Source: Polyporus tsugae (Eukaryota > Basidiomycota > Agaricomycetes > Polyporales > Polyporaceae). From it: a stretch of DNA of 64,000 bases. The DNA is taken from contig JAHRBS010000004.1 of NCBI GenBank assembly GCA_024305745.1, forward strand, positions 3,968,001-4,032,000, written 5' to 3'. The notes under the pieces were generated by a model that saw only the letters and a list, made by a program, of their open reading frames with translations, was not told the origin of the DNA and made no database searches. Below are positions 1 to 15,700 of this stretch, piece by piece. Numbering within the stretch: the stretch's first letter is position 1; each line of letters opens with the position of its first letter. The position numbers were made by a program, and so were the translations under genes.

Positions 1-168
1 GGAGGCAGCGCAAGAGATGGGCCCGCGGCGCCGGGGTGAATAAGGTGTAGGGTTGACAGGGACGCGGTGTGGGATGAGCGGTGACGGGCGTGGTTTGTGT
101 TCGGTGGTATGTCGTAATGTCATGTCGCATTATGTCGTAAATCCGTGAGCCCTGAACTACGGGTGATA

Positions 169-3100
169 TCATGTGAATGAGCGCGGCGTACCTGTGGACG
201 GTGCTAGTGGCGGTAGGTCGTCTAGCTTGACCACCGGTATGGACTCGACGTCGGCGGCGCCCAATCTCGGCGGAGGGCGATCGTCCATGAGGTAGTAGGG
301 GTCATCCCGTAGGCGCTCCAACCGCTCGGCCTTCCGCTGCAGGGTATCCAAACCCCGGTCATCAGTCAGTGAAGACAGAACACAATTACAGGTGGGGTAA
401 AAGAAGGCAGGGCGCTGTGGTGCCACCACCGTGGCGGACATGGCGACCAAAAGAATGACAAGGCCAAGGACAAGTTCGACACTCACGCGCTCGCGTTCTG
501 CTCGCTCCTCCTCAGTCTCGATCCGCTGGGCAGCCACGCCGTATCCGTTGCCGTCGATATTCCGATCGCCACCGTCCTCGGTATCGTCCTGTGCTCGCGA
601 CTTGCCCTTGCGCTTCGACTTGCCGGCGCCCTCCTTCCGCTTAGCTTTCTTGCCCTTCTTCCCTTCGAGCGCCTCGTCTGCGGCGTCCCCAGGCACTAGT
701 GAAGGCTCTTCCTGGAAAGGCACGATCCACGCGTCCAAGTTCAAGCCATCGGGTACCGGGACGCTCGCCTGCGCCGACAACGCGACCGCATTGAGCTCGT
801 ATGCACCAAACAGCGGTTTGATGAGATACAGGCTCTTCGGGAAGTGGGGCTCCAAGATTGGGGACGGAGACACGGTGGAGGACGGCTCTCCGAAGCCCTC
901 CGCGCTTAGGCCCATGCTCGACTCGCCATACGTGAGATTGTTACGGGGCTGTGGCTTATATGCGCTTAAATCGGCGTGGACGAAGGTAAAGAGTTGGAGC
1001 AGCTCGGCGGCCTGGAGAGGCATGGACCGACAGGTGACGCGGAAGAGAACGGCATGAGTTGCGGAGATGAAGCACAGCCGAGGAAGGACGCACCCGCTCC
1101 TGCACATCGATGTCTGCATGGGTCACAAAGCTCGAGAAACGCTCGACGACATCGTCCACAGCCCCACGGACTCTGGACAGGTCGCTGTCATCCCAGCGGT
1201 CTGCGAGCTCGGCGGTCCAGGACCCGAAAACCTTCATCGCCGCATGCAGGTAGACGGCGACGACGTCAGGGGACAACGACAGAATTCGGGGTTGCAAAAG
1301 ATACGACAGAAGCTTGTGGGGCTCCGCAAGCTCGCTGAGGGCACAATCGCTCAGCAGACGCACAGTCGAAGGTACTATAAGCGCCTACCTGCAGTACTCC
1401 CCACAAATCCACGCAGCTGCCCACAGTACCTCCGGACACCCGCCGTCATCGGACGCATTGTGTAAAAACGAATCATCGCTCAACAGCTTGACCATGACTT
1501 GAACGGCATAACGTCGCGTCGCACGGACACGTCCGGTGATATCGACTAGTTGCTCGCGAATCTCTGCACCGACGTCTACACGTGCGACGTATGCCAAGTC
1601 GACAAGGACGGAAATATACCACTCGAAGTCCGTGACGTTGTCGTACACGTCTTGCGAGCCCAGTGACAGGATCCTCTGGGCAAGCGTCAAACGATAGGCT
1701 GGAGATTGCGATGGAAGCCCTCCAGGTCGGACGGCTGTGTCGTCTCGAGCGGAACCGAACTGGGATAGCGCTTCTAACGCAGACGGCAAGGCGACAGATT
1801 CGGTCTTGACCAGATGGGAGAGGAGGTGCTGCAAGATCGGCTGGAGATTGTGTCGGCTGACCTAACGAGATGTCGCGTAAGTACGCCTTCTATGCCATCC
1901 AAACAAGAAGAAAGACGCAGACCATGGCAGAGACAAGGTCAAGAGCGCGCATCCGGATGCTGATGTCTTCGTCGTTGACACTGGATAGAATCATGTCTTG
2001 GTACTCGGCTACGAGTTCCGGGTGCGTGGGCACGATCTTGACCAATGCGAGCAAAGCGATGTACTTCACTGCGGAGGCCAGCGATCAACTCAGTGGCATG
2101 CTAGAAGGGTCTCAGGCAGGCTCACAGTTTTGATCGGCATCTTGCAGGAATCCGGCCAACTTGGTGACACACGTTCGGGCAAGCGCGTTCCCTGCATGGC
2201 CGTGGAGCATGCCGCCAATGATGCATGTCCGCACACACTCATACAGGAGAGATATTGCCGACGTTGTCGAGATAAGTTCAGTGATCGGTGGTTGTAGTTT
2301 TTTCACCAGTCGGGGCTCGTATGGTGTGAGAGTCCCGAACTAGTGAAGGCATTAGACAAAAATACTTGCCGCAGGAATGTAGCACCTCACAAGTTTGATG
2401 ATTTTGATCAACATCCAATTGTTTGAAGACGTAGTCAAATGGTGAAACAACTGAGGTGCCAATGGTAGGTAGTCTCTAGGATTTTGAGAGGCCAACTCGC
2501 ATAGGACGTTGACCGTCGCTGCCACAACGCCTGAAAGAAAAACATCCTGAGTAAAAGCAAGTTGAATCGGGCTGAAGTCGGCGTACCAGGGTCAGGATCA
2601 TCCAGCTTGTCACGAAGGCGACTCATGCTTGAAGGCAGGGCATCTGGGTACTGGGTGATTACCTTGTACATAGCCAGGACTGAACGTTTCCGTATATGCG
2701 GCCGAGAATGGTTGAGCATGGCAATCAGTTCTGGGGAAAGATCCCGGGCCAACTCGGGTGTAACGATGTGAGACAAGCCATTCAGCGCGATAGAGACGTC
2801 ATCCGGCCTTGAACCCAAGTCCTGGGTGCGGCGACGTTAGATCGGGATCGGACCACAAGCAGGTGCAGCATACCTTCTTCAACAGGTTGGTGGTAAGCAT
2901 CAGAACATCCGTGTCTTGTCGGAAGGACTGAGCCGCCGCAAGATACCCGATGGTTTTGAGGTGTATTCGCGGAACCGACATGACCTCGACTACATGGAAG
3001 GATGCCCAATTCATGTCATACCCGAGCATATGCAACTTGCGTAAGGCGATTCGAACCATGAGAAACACGAAAGAGAATGAAAGCAGCACATACGTATGTG

Positions 3101-3249
3101 AGCTTGAGGATTGCAGCAGCCTTGATCTCCATGTCTTTGTTCTTGATCTCCTTGCGTATCTCGTCCACGGCCTGGGCGATGAACTTGCTCTCATCCAGCT
3201 TATTGGCGCGGAGGCCGCGGATAAGGTCTTGGAGTGTACGCTCCCACAT
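169..3249 (-). CDS. APL5: AP-3 adaptor complex subunit delta (multi-exon, 3' end uncertain)
   Basis: Large subunit of the AP-3 adaptor, which sorts cargo from Golgi/endosomes to the vacuole. The start at 3249 gives MWERTLQDLIRGLRANK followed by an IAQAVDEIRKEIK segment, the typical adaptin N-terminus. Later exons (reading leftwards from about 3040) encode GYDMNWASFHVVEVMS, an adaptin HEAT-solenoid stretch with RPHIRKRSVLAMYK near 2700, and WAAAWICGEYC near 1400. A lysine-rich hinge with KGKKAKRKEG and RKGKSRAQDD lies near 600, and DDPYYLMDDRPPPRL near 280, both characteristic of delta subunits. At least eight short introns separate the exons. The 3' end is unclear: the last open exon runs to a stop at 169, but a good donor (CAG|GTACGC, about 190) suggests the transcript may continue past the window edge. 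The family assignment is strong; exon borders are approximate. Confidence 0.88.
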
Positions 3250-5551
3250 TTGACCGCAGAGTGCCCGGGGAAATCGCCGTCAGACGAGGTGGGAGAAGAC
3301 AAGCGTCCAGAAATGTCCAATGTCACCAAGAGCGTATATGATCGAGGCAAGTTCAAGATTCGGGGCGGAGCCAGACACCCACAACAGCAACGAGCGAAGG
3401 CAGCAGTAAGGTATGCAAGCCACGTCGCACAGGTGTCGAAAACTGGAAACAAAGCCAGACGAGGGTCGGCGTAGGAGGAGCACAAGTTCGCAGCATGATG
3501 CCATGACCGAATCCTCCAAAGCCACTCTAGCCTCGATATGGCAGGCATTTCCCATCCCTATCATATATGAAGCGCGCGTATGTCGTGTGTATAAGCGCCC
3601 ATTTCGATCGTAATATTACTACTATCCCATATGTTCATCGTCCACCTTCTATCGTTCAAATACTCCTGCTTCCCAGTCAATACTCGTCCAGAAAACGGTT
3701 TATTGCACGTTGGCACCTTCAAGACATGACGCCAGGTGTCTTGACACCCCCCACGTCGTTCTATACGGGACCTTTTCGCACTCAGGTCAGGCCCCCAGAT
3801 CGCCCTGTGGTTCAATCTTCTCGAGGGTAACGCGAGGAGAAAGCTGAGCAATTCTTCCTGTCGCGCTGTCACCCTCACAATTCCTTGAAATCATTGTGCC
3901 ACACCCTGCCCTAAAGATTAACCGCCTCTTCTACTTCTTCCAGGGCATCTCCACAACGTTCTCCGGGCCGCATGACGCCTGCTCGAACGCTACCGAAGAG
4001 CTCAGATGATCGTCTCCGGGCATTTTTGTCCAATGACCAACGCACGGCTCCCTCAATGGCACCGGCAGGTACGCACGCCCCCTCTGACAAGATCACCTGG
4101 CGCCGAGCATCCCCAAATGCTTTCATTTGAACCTTGAAACGACAACACGAAACGCTGAGCATCGATATCGCTCCATGAGGTTTATAAACCGCCGCCGGAC
4201 TCGAACCGCTCGGAGGTAAAACGGCAAGGAAGAACCCCGGTCGAGAACGTTCCAGCTCATGTGGCCTCGGCGGCCTTCAGCCACTGTCCGGTTACTCATC
4301 CGCAAGGCTTGCTGTCAAGGCGGCTCTTGCTTCGGCCCATTCACTAGCATTGACGTCAAGGCTCTCCCTGTCGTCGCCCACCCGCTCCAGCCAAGCCATG
4401 CTATTCCAAGCTAGATCCCACCTCCATTGCAAGCGGTGTACATGCGGGACATGGACGGTTGGCATCAATCCTGTATCTCCAGTTGCATTCTATCCAATAA
4501 GGTATAGGCAGCTGAAAATGTATCCCACTGACTAGGGAAGGTGGACGAATTGTATGCTTTTCATAGCTGCGCATATTCAATTGACGCAATGCGAGCGACG
4601 TCCGGAGAACAAAGTCCGAGGTGATCGATGGGGAGAGTAGCCGACGTGATGAAGGATGCGAACCCTGCAAGGTTACCGTTAGTTCCTGATACAAGCAGCC
4701 TCCAAGGAAGACTGACGACTTGACCCTAGATGCATGAGGATGACGACAAGTCCCACTGGCAGCAGATGCCGCCCGCCGCAAGACTCCCAGGCCCCCCTGG
4801 TGGTGTTCTCTGTAAACGATCGCGGGCGTTGAGTGGGACTCCTGATCAAACCGCAACCTTGTTCTCATGGACTGTCGAGTAAGGCCTGCTCCAGGGAACA
4901 CAGACGACCTTCACACCTGACTGGGTAAAAATCGGGCCCTTGATTGTGGCACACCATTACTTACCATTAAAGACGACCGCCCAGTACTATTTCGGAGTGA
5001 GTATCAGGTCCCGCGTCGTCCACAATTCTCAAATGAACCGTACCTACTCCATCCAGCGCTCGATGGCCACGCTAGCCCCACCCTCCGACCGCAGTCTACG
5101 TTACGTATCCCCTGACTCGATTGAGAAGCCCGGCAGCCGGCTTCCGAGCGCGTGCAGGCGGTGAACGAAACTGTCAATTGCGTACGATGGACACTCCCTG
5201 AATGTGGCTCGCGCAGACCAAGAACTCACCCTGCATTCCGGAGGCCCCTCCCGCTCCGCCTTCTCGCAGCCCCCGATACATCTCGCGACGGGTCATGGCT
5301 CAGGCTCAGGCACTGGTATGGAAGCAATCCGAGCGACTGGCGCGAAAACGCCTTGGTGCGATCGAGCGACGACGAATGGCGGCCGCTACGGAGGACCAGC
5401 GCCAGCGTACTCTTTCCGGCTAGCCTTCATGTCTGAGTTCGGGATGACTGCAGCCACCGAACCATGGCGATGTCCCGCCCACAGATAAAAGGACTCAGGA
5501 ACTTGCAGGCGTTGTGTCTCCAGCCCAACTCGCGAACCCGCGCCGCCCGGG
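3250..5551. other. Intergenic stretch between AP-3 delta and the 2OG oxygenase; no recognised gene
   Basis: About 2.3 kb without a recognisable protein. The best coding-like piece is on the minus strand at 3911-4162: 83 codons ending EEVEEAVNL, with a charged middle part. A second short minus ORF (4123-4305) overlaps it in another frame. I could not join them with a frame-preserving intron and recognise no family. A longer minus ORF at 4401-4901 and small plus ORFs at 5202-5488 also show no known motif. This may hold a small lineage-specific gene plus the promoters of the flanking genes. Confidence 0.4.
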
Positions 5552-6991
5552 ATGCCTGCCCTCACCACCACCACCACCCTCCCCGCGTTCCCGTCGACCG
5601 TGCCCACACACTCGCTCATCATCGTTGACTATCAGCTTCTTCGGGCTGGAAGCAGCGACGAGATTGCAAAACTCTGGCACGCTGCGACTCATCTTGGCTT
5701 CTGGTAGTGAGTAGTAGCCAACGGTCCGGCCCAGCTCTTGATCCCGAGCGCCACGTCTAACGCACTTCGTCACAGCCTCAGTAACCACGGCGTCGACCGA
5801 GAGGTTAACGCCATGTTTGAGGTTGGTACGGAGACGCTAGCACTCCCACTATCAGAGAAGATGAAGTATGAGCAAGGCGATAACGGCGACTCCTTTGGGT
5901 AGGTGTCAGCTGATCAGCCTATTCATTTCGGTGGCAGAGTTTAAGGTTGAGTTTCAGATACAAGGCACGAGGAACCATCGCCACTGACCTGCACGGTAAC
6001 CGAGACACCGTCGAGTTCTTGAACATTGCACAAGACGATACTCTTTCGTGGCCGAGACCCACACATCGGATGTATCCGTCGACCGTGAACGAGAGGATGC
6101 AGGACGCCGTGACACCTTTTGTCCGGAAATCGATGGCGGTCAACAACACGATCCTGGACATCTTCGAACGGGTTCTCGGACTACCAAGAGGAGCCCTCGC
6201 CGATCTCCACGCGACAGACAAGCTCAGCGGGAGTGAGGCCAGGGTTGTGAAGACACCTCCTAACCAAAGCAGCGTGGGCATCGGCGCCCACACCGACTTC
6301 GGAACTTTGGTTCGCATTCCTGGCCTATCAACACAACGTGTCAAACTCACGGAGCTTCCATAGACATTCCTTCACAACCGTCTCGGTGGACTCCAGGTCT
6401 TGCCGCCCGGCTCGCAAGATTGGCTTTACGTGAAGGTATGTATCTGGCTCGGTGCGGGCAACGCCGGACACACTGACGCGTCGTGGTTTGCAGCCTCTCC
6501 CCGGCTACGCCATTTGCAACATTGGGGACGCGTTGTCGATCTTCAGTGGAGGCATCCTGCGTTCCAACCTGCATCGTGTGATGTGAGTTCTGCCAGTGTG
6601 CAAATGAAACAACTTCTGACCTCGTCGCTTAGGCCGCCGCCCGGCCAACAATCGCGGTACGAGCGGTATTCTGTGGCATTCTTCACTCGTCCGAACAACA
6701 ACGTGGTTCTTCGTCCGCTCGTGGAGAAGAGCAGGAAGGTTGCGGACGCCGTGGCGAAGAACCCGAGAGACGAGTTCAGCACGGGGGCGACTGCTGGGGA
6801 ATGGACAGCGCGGCGGATCAGAAAACTCAGGCTACGGAATCGGAAGGTCAGTCGGAATGCGACTCCGCCGCCGAAGCTTGCGCTTACAGGGTGCACCTTA
6901 TCTGCAGGGTCCGGAAACCTGGTACGAAGCCAAGGGCACCGAGCACCAAACCCTCAGACACGGTCTGGAAACAATTCGCGCGACGGCATGA
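5552..6991 (+). CDS. 2-oxoglutarate/Fe(II)-dependent oxygenase (isopenicillin-N-synthase-like)
   Basis: Member of the 2OG-Fe(II) oxygenase superfamily with an N-terminal DIOX_N region and a C-terminal double-stranded beta-helix. The ATG at 5552 starts MPALTTTTTLPAFPSTVP, then the DIOX_N stretch around AKLWHAATHLGFWYLSNHGV. The iron-binding HxD is visible as GAHTDFGTL (about 6290-6310). After an intron (GTTCGC to CCATAG) the frame continues FLHNRLGGLQVLPPGSQDW, then SIFSGGILRSNLHRV carries the distal His, followed by PPPGQQSRYERYSVAFF with the 2OG-binding Arg-x-Ser type motif. The end reads GPETWYEAKGTEHQ to a TGA at 6991, typical of fungal members. At least five introns are present and all tested junctions keep frame. 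The substrate cannot be told; relatives act on small molecules in secondary metabolism or detoxification. Confidence 0.85.
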
Positions 6992-7764
6992 CAGCTGGCA
7001 ACCGGCTGGCAACGGATAACATTTTTCGAGGATCAGAGCAGCCTATGTTTGTATACCTTATTCCTGTATTATGTACTGTTCCATGTGCACTTTGTACTAC
7101 TATACGCCGATACGCTCTGTTATACTTTACGTACACCATCGATACCACGCGCTAATAACAAGAATTCGAAACTCACGACGTCGTCTGAAAGACAATGTTT
7201 GAACTTCAGGCAGTTCAGGAAGACTGGATTGAGAAAGCTGCCTTAAGTTGTGCCTCTGTTGAGCGCAGGGTGAGAAGATGGTGACCGTTTACTTCCGAGT
7301 CTACTGCCTCCAACATACATACTGTGCCTCGTGAAGGATTGCCACAGGTGGATGTGGTCTGACAAACGGAAAGTGGCATGGAGTCGGTGCGACTCCGCGG
7401 ACGAGTCGAATCCTCACTGCAGATGGCGGGCGCCCATTGGTAGCTCGGTTCCGGCTCGGCGGCAGTGGCTATGCCGCGAGCTTATTGAACGCCGCCGCTC
7501 AGGCCTCAGGTCGCATCTTGACTTTGCACTTCAACCACCACCAGAGAGAGGTCTCGGCCACATCGCGCTTGAAGTACGTGAAACTACATATAAGGACGCC
7601 TGGTGCTTTTAATCACTGCCTACAGCTCACAGAGTGAGTCCTGTCAAACTTATTCGTGTTTCGCAGACAGCATTATTGAAGTTTGAATAGCCGAGGCCCT
7701 TTTGCCGGAAGTCACCTCGTTTGCAGGGCTGCAACCGTTCACACCAGCCGCTTCCACAGACAGC
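6992..7764. other. Intergenic, promoter region of the NTF2-like gene
   Basis: About 770 bases with only short ORFs that match nothing recognisable (for example 7331-7612). It holds the 3' flank of the oxygenase, which is locally AT-rich near 7040-7160, and the upstream region of the NTF2-like gene. No repeat or RNA gene was seen. Confidence 0.5.
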
Positions 7765-8378
7765 ATGAGCACCTTGACACCAAATGAGTATGTTGCTATC
7801 TCCCTCCATTCCATCTTTTTCGTTTACGACCCTACAAAATGTTCGGACCCGAACGAACGCTTCTGTCCCTTGCAGCATCGAGATCGCCACGAGAGCGGCG
7901 GACCACTTCACGCGGCTGTACTACACGACGTACGATTCGCCCACGCGCCTCGACGACCTGCCCAACTTCTATCGGCCCAACTCCGCCCTGACATGGAACG
8001 GCAAGCCGTTCGAGGGCGTCGATGGCGTGCGAGAGCTCGTCTCCGGCATACCCGCCACAAAGCACGAGGTCCAGTCCTTCGATTGCCACCCCATCCCAGG
8101 TCTGCCCTTTTCCCTTGCCAGAGCATTCTTACGCCTATCTTACGTCCCGAGCAGGCAGCCAGCCCCCCTCCCTGCTGGTGACCGTCTCAGGCATCGTCAC
8201 CCACGGCAAGGGTCCAGCGGCGAACCCTGCCAACGCGCCCCGTAGTGCCGTCGACGGCCACCCCCGCGTCTTCTCCCAGACATTCATGCTCGCCCCCGAC
8301 CCGAATGCGCCTCCAACAAAGTCCGGGGAGGTCGCAAAGTACTACATTACCGCGGACGCCCTGCGTTTCGTCGGCTAG
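7765..8378 (+). CDS. NTF2-like mRNA export cofactor (Nxt1/p15 type)
   Basis: Small NTF2-fold protein. Three exons join in frame: MSTLTPN plus GA|C (intron from about 7788, GTATGT donor), then IEIATRAADHFTRLYYTTYD; a second intron follows HPIPG (GTCTGC to GAGCAG), and the last exon SQPPSLLVTVSGIVTHG ends ADALRFVG with TAG at 8378. The order of helix, FYRPNSALTWNGKPFEG, a middle HEVQSFDCHPIPG strand, a VTVSG strand, and FSQTFMLAPD then YYITADALRF near the end is the NTF2 pattern. The D-x-HP-type and C-terminal Y-I-x-x-D-x-L-R-F signatures favour the p15/Nxt1 group, which pairs with Mex67/TAP to carry mRNA through the nuclear pore, over NTF2 itself. Inferred total is roughly 150 residues, the expected size. 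The subfamily call is less sure than the fold. Confidence 0.78.
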
Positions 8379-8664
8379 AGACGACCGCGCGTGACTATGG
8401 GTACGTATCAGCCAACCCCAACGACGCGAACACACCACGTTTCTCACAAGGCCTTGCATCTTCCAGCATGTACATAGCCTAAAATTTGACGATGGCGGAT
8501 CGCGAAGCTCGGACGGGCTTCGACGTCCATTCATATCTCCCCTATGCCCCGTTCGAAACGTGGGTAAAGAATTCGCATCGAAGGGAAGCCACCGCTGCAC
8601 GTTGCATCACATAGGACGCATATCACAGCCGAACAGAAGTACCGGATGGATGTAGCAGATAGCA

Positions 8665-12504
<3,840 letters not shown>

Positions 12505-12733
12505 GGGGGATCAGAGTCAAGACACGAGATCCTCAGTGTCCGTTGTAACTTGTTCACTTTCCCGCTGCGAAGGACAAGCGCTCATTGGTTCAATTCGGTT
12601 CAGATTACTTACCCTACCTTGGTTCAAGTCCAATTGCTGAGTAAGCGCAAAAACCTGAAAGCGAGTCTGTCTGGGCGGCTACGCATCCGCTTCCTTCAAT
12701 TGCAAGTTCCAAAACGCCTCGGATAGACATTAG
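12505..12733. promoter_or_regulatory. Divergent promoter between two DEAH/DExH helicase genes
   Basis: Only 229 bases separate the two start codons, so both 5' UTRs and core promoters must lie here. The stretch contains ATTGG (inverted CCAAT) near 12575 and several GGTTCA-type repeats around 12578-12630. No clear TATA box was seen. Shared expression of the two genes is an inference. Confidence 0.5.
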
Positions 12734-15700
12734 ATGCCTCCCAAGAGAGGCATTGTCAAGTCCGGAAATGCTGGAAACTCGTCAAAAGCGTCCAAGCCAT
12801 CTCCTCCAACACCTGCAGCCCCGGAGGAGAAACCTCTTTTCCCCCCAGGCTCCAAATATCCTCTGAGTTTGCTTCACGAGAGGTACGAATTCCACCGATG
12901 ACCAGTCGCACTTGTTCCGTCGTGGAGCCAAACTGCTGTACGTTGGCTGATATTGCTGATAGATGTCAGAAAAATGGCTGGGAAAAGCCCATCGTCGACA
13001 CGGTAGCTGATCCTGCACGCTGACAGACGCCTTCCCAACATAACTGACGGTACTCTTTCATAGCGAAGGCAAGGAGATGGCTACTCATTTTCTGTCATGT
13101 TGAGCAGAGTCAACAAGAAGGGCTCGGAACGCGAGACCGTTCGTCTGGAGCCTTATCCGCCATACGTGATGCCCTCAGTTCTTGAAGCGCGTCATTGGGG
13201 TGCGACGTACGCCCTGTACCGGGTACGACCTGTCGAGAAATCCCAGGGGTGCTTTCTTTGATGTTGTCTTTCCAGTTTTGCAACGGAATACAACTCGATC
13301 GCGTCCTTCCTCCCGGTCCACGAGACTACTGGAAGCAGTTAGCCACCGAACACAAGGTCGCCCCCGCCCACCAAAGCTGGATGTACGAGGCTGATCCTTT
13401 TGCCGCCCGCAAGGTGGTGAGCGAGAGGCAGGAGAAAGCTACTCAGAAGAAAGAACAAGCAAGTCGACCCGAAGCCCATTCAAGACCAATCCAGCAGTCC
13501 TCAGAATTTGCCAACGCTCCCGAAGTGAAGATGGCCAGTTCCCTCAGAGACTTCATCGAAGACACTGTCAAGAAAGTGACTATATGCGCACGTGTGTGGG
13601 CTCAATAACTGAATTGACGATTCTGACAGGGAATTGCCAAATATCCCGACGCCGCAGATGCAGAGCCAGTCTATATCAAGCCCGAGGACCATCCTCGTCT
13701 TACAAAAGATCTGGGGCTGCTCGGATTCACGTCCGTCCAAGCACGGAACGCCGTCGCAGCACTTTCTCAACCTTCTGTTCTAACCTCGAGCCTGCTTGGA
13801 CGTCTTCCCCCGTTACAAGCCTGCATCGAGTATCTCATTTTGCAAGTACCGGAGTGCGACCTCCCGCAGAGGTTCCTTCCATCTCTCAATTCGTCCAATC
13901 CCTTCATTACCGGTGCGCATTCGGGTACGGATGACTTGAAGAGACGTTGGGTAGAAGACAAAGCGGTCAAGGAGTGCGGATGGCCCTCTCATGTCGTGAA
14001 GGAGTGCACTGCTGACACTGCCCTTGCCGAGGATTGGGGCAAGTTGATCTTCGCCTTGAATTGTAGGCTCCTCGGTACGGACTGGGTAGAGGCAGCAGCC
14101 ATCGAACCAGAAGAACTCGAGGCTATCGACGAAGACGATGTAGAAGCTCTTGGTGGGCGAGCCGGAATAAACGGAGAGCTCATTGTGCCACTCCCCGTGG
14201 CCCCACTGTCACTTCATGTTATCGTCCCCGGGGATCGCACACTCCCAACGGCTGGCACACATCCACCTATGTACCTCACGTCGTCGTCCGTTGCAGCCTA
14301 TGTTCGCCTGCACATCCTGTTGAAGCTCATTACGGCCTTCAAAGCGGGCACCCTGCGCGACCCTGCTGAGTCAGTCATCATGGCTATCATGCGCCATGTG
14401 GAGGAAGAATGGGCGACGATCCACGATGAGGGTCCTCCGAGCATCTCTTTAGTGCTAGAGCATCTTCTACCCAATGCCACCACGTTTACCGCCCAAAGCT
14501 CGAACATTGCGGAAGACACACCGACATCTGGACCTTCGACAGGTAAACGCGCGAGGATACCACGCCGTGACAACCGTACGGACGCACGCATCAAAGACGA
14601 CTTTGAGCAGCTCGCTCAGAAGGCCGGATATGCGAAGCTGCTGGCGACAAGGGAACAACTTCCTGCGTTCGCGTCGAGAAAAGAATTCCTCGACACCCTC
14701 AAGACCAACCGCTGCGTTGTAGTTGTTGGCGAGACTGGTAAGGAGTAGTATTGTGGTTGTCATGCTGATGAAACGCTGACGCGATAACCAGGTTGTGGAA
14801 AGACCACACAACGTGCGTTATTTTTAATCACCCCCCAAGTGTTTTGTGACCACGTCGTTAATGCTTGTTGCCTATTCCTAGTCCCTCAGTTTGTGCTCGA
14901 CGAGCTCATCATGACTGGGCAAGGCTCGAAGGCCTCGATCATCGTGACTCAACCTCGCCGACTGTCCGCCATCGGTGTCGCCGCTAGAGTTTCTGCCGAA
15001 CGTCTCGAAGACGGATCAGTCGGTTACGCCATTCGTGGGGAGTCCAAGCAAGGGCCACACACCAAGATACTCTTCTGTACTACTGGAGTCGTTCTTCGCC
15101 GTCTGGGCACCGGAGATAAGTTGGGGAATGTAACCCACGTTATCGTTGACGAGGTAAGGCATTTATTGTGTCTGACTTTCTTCCTTTCCGCAACTTGATT
15201 CGTTATAGGTTCATGAGCGCTCCGTTGACGGCGACTTCCTCCTTCTCGAACTTCGCGAGTTGTTGAAGACACACCGCAATCTCAGGGTCATTCTCATGTC
15301 GGCAACTATCAATCACGAGATATTCATGAAGTACTTTAATAACGCGCCTCTCCTGACTATACCCGGCTTCACATACCCTGTTCAAGACAAGTACGTACTT
15401 GGCTAGCATTTTCCTGCAAAAATCGCGCTGAAGTGATTGTAGGTATCTGGAGGATTTCTTCCCACGACTGAACTACCGCCCGCCCGCATACAAGTCTTCA
15501 AGGAAAGGGAAAGATGATGCCGAGGATGCGAGCCAAGAACTCCAAAGCAGTGGTCTCGACGAGGAATCCCGAATGGCGATCTGCACGATCATGCGTTCGG
15601 ATTCTTTTGACTACGACGTCAGTCAATGAATCCATACCGTGCACCTACGATGCTAACGACTTAGGGATAGCTTATCGCTGCGACCGTCAACCATATTGTA

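Noticed and set aside
4160..4300. Possible tRNA on the minus strand (perfect GGTTCGAGTCC B-box-like sequence near 4195-4210)
   Set aside because: The T-stem pairs only three bases, and no A box or matching acceptor stem fits at the right distance.
12615..12640. GGTTCAAGTCC, B-box-like
   Set aside because: No A box or cloverleaf upstream; it lies within the helicase divergent promoter.
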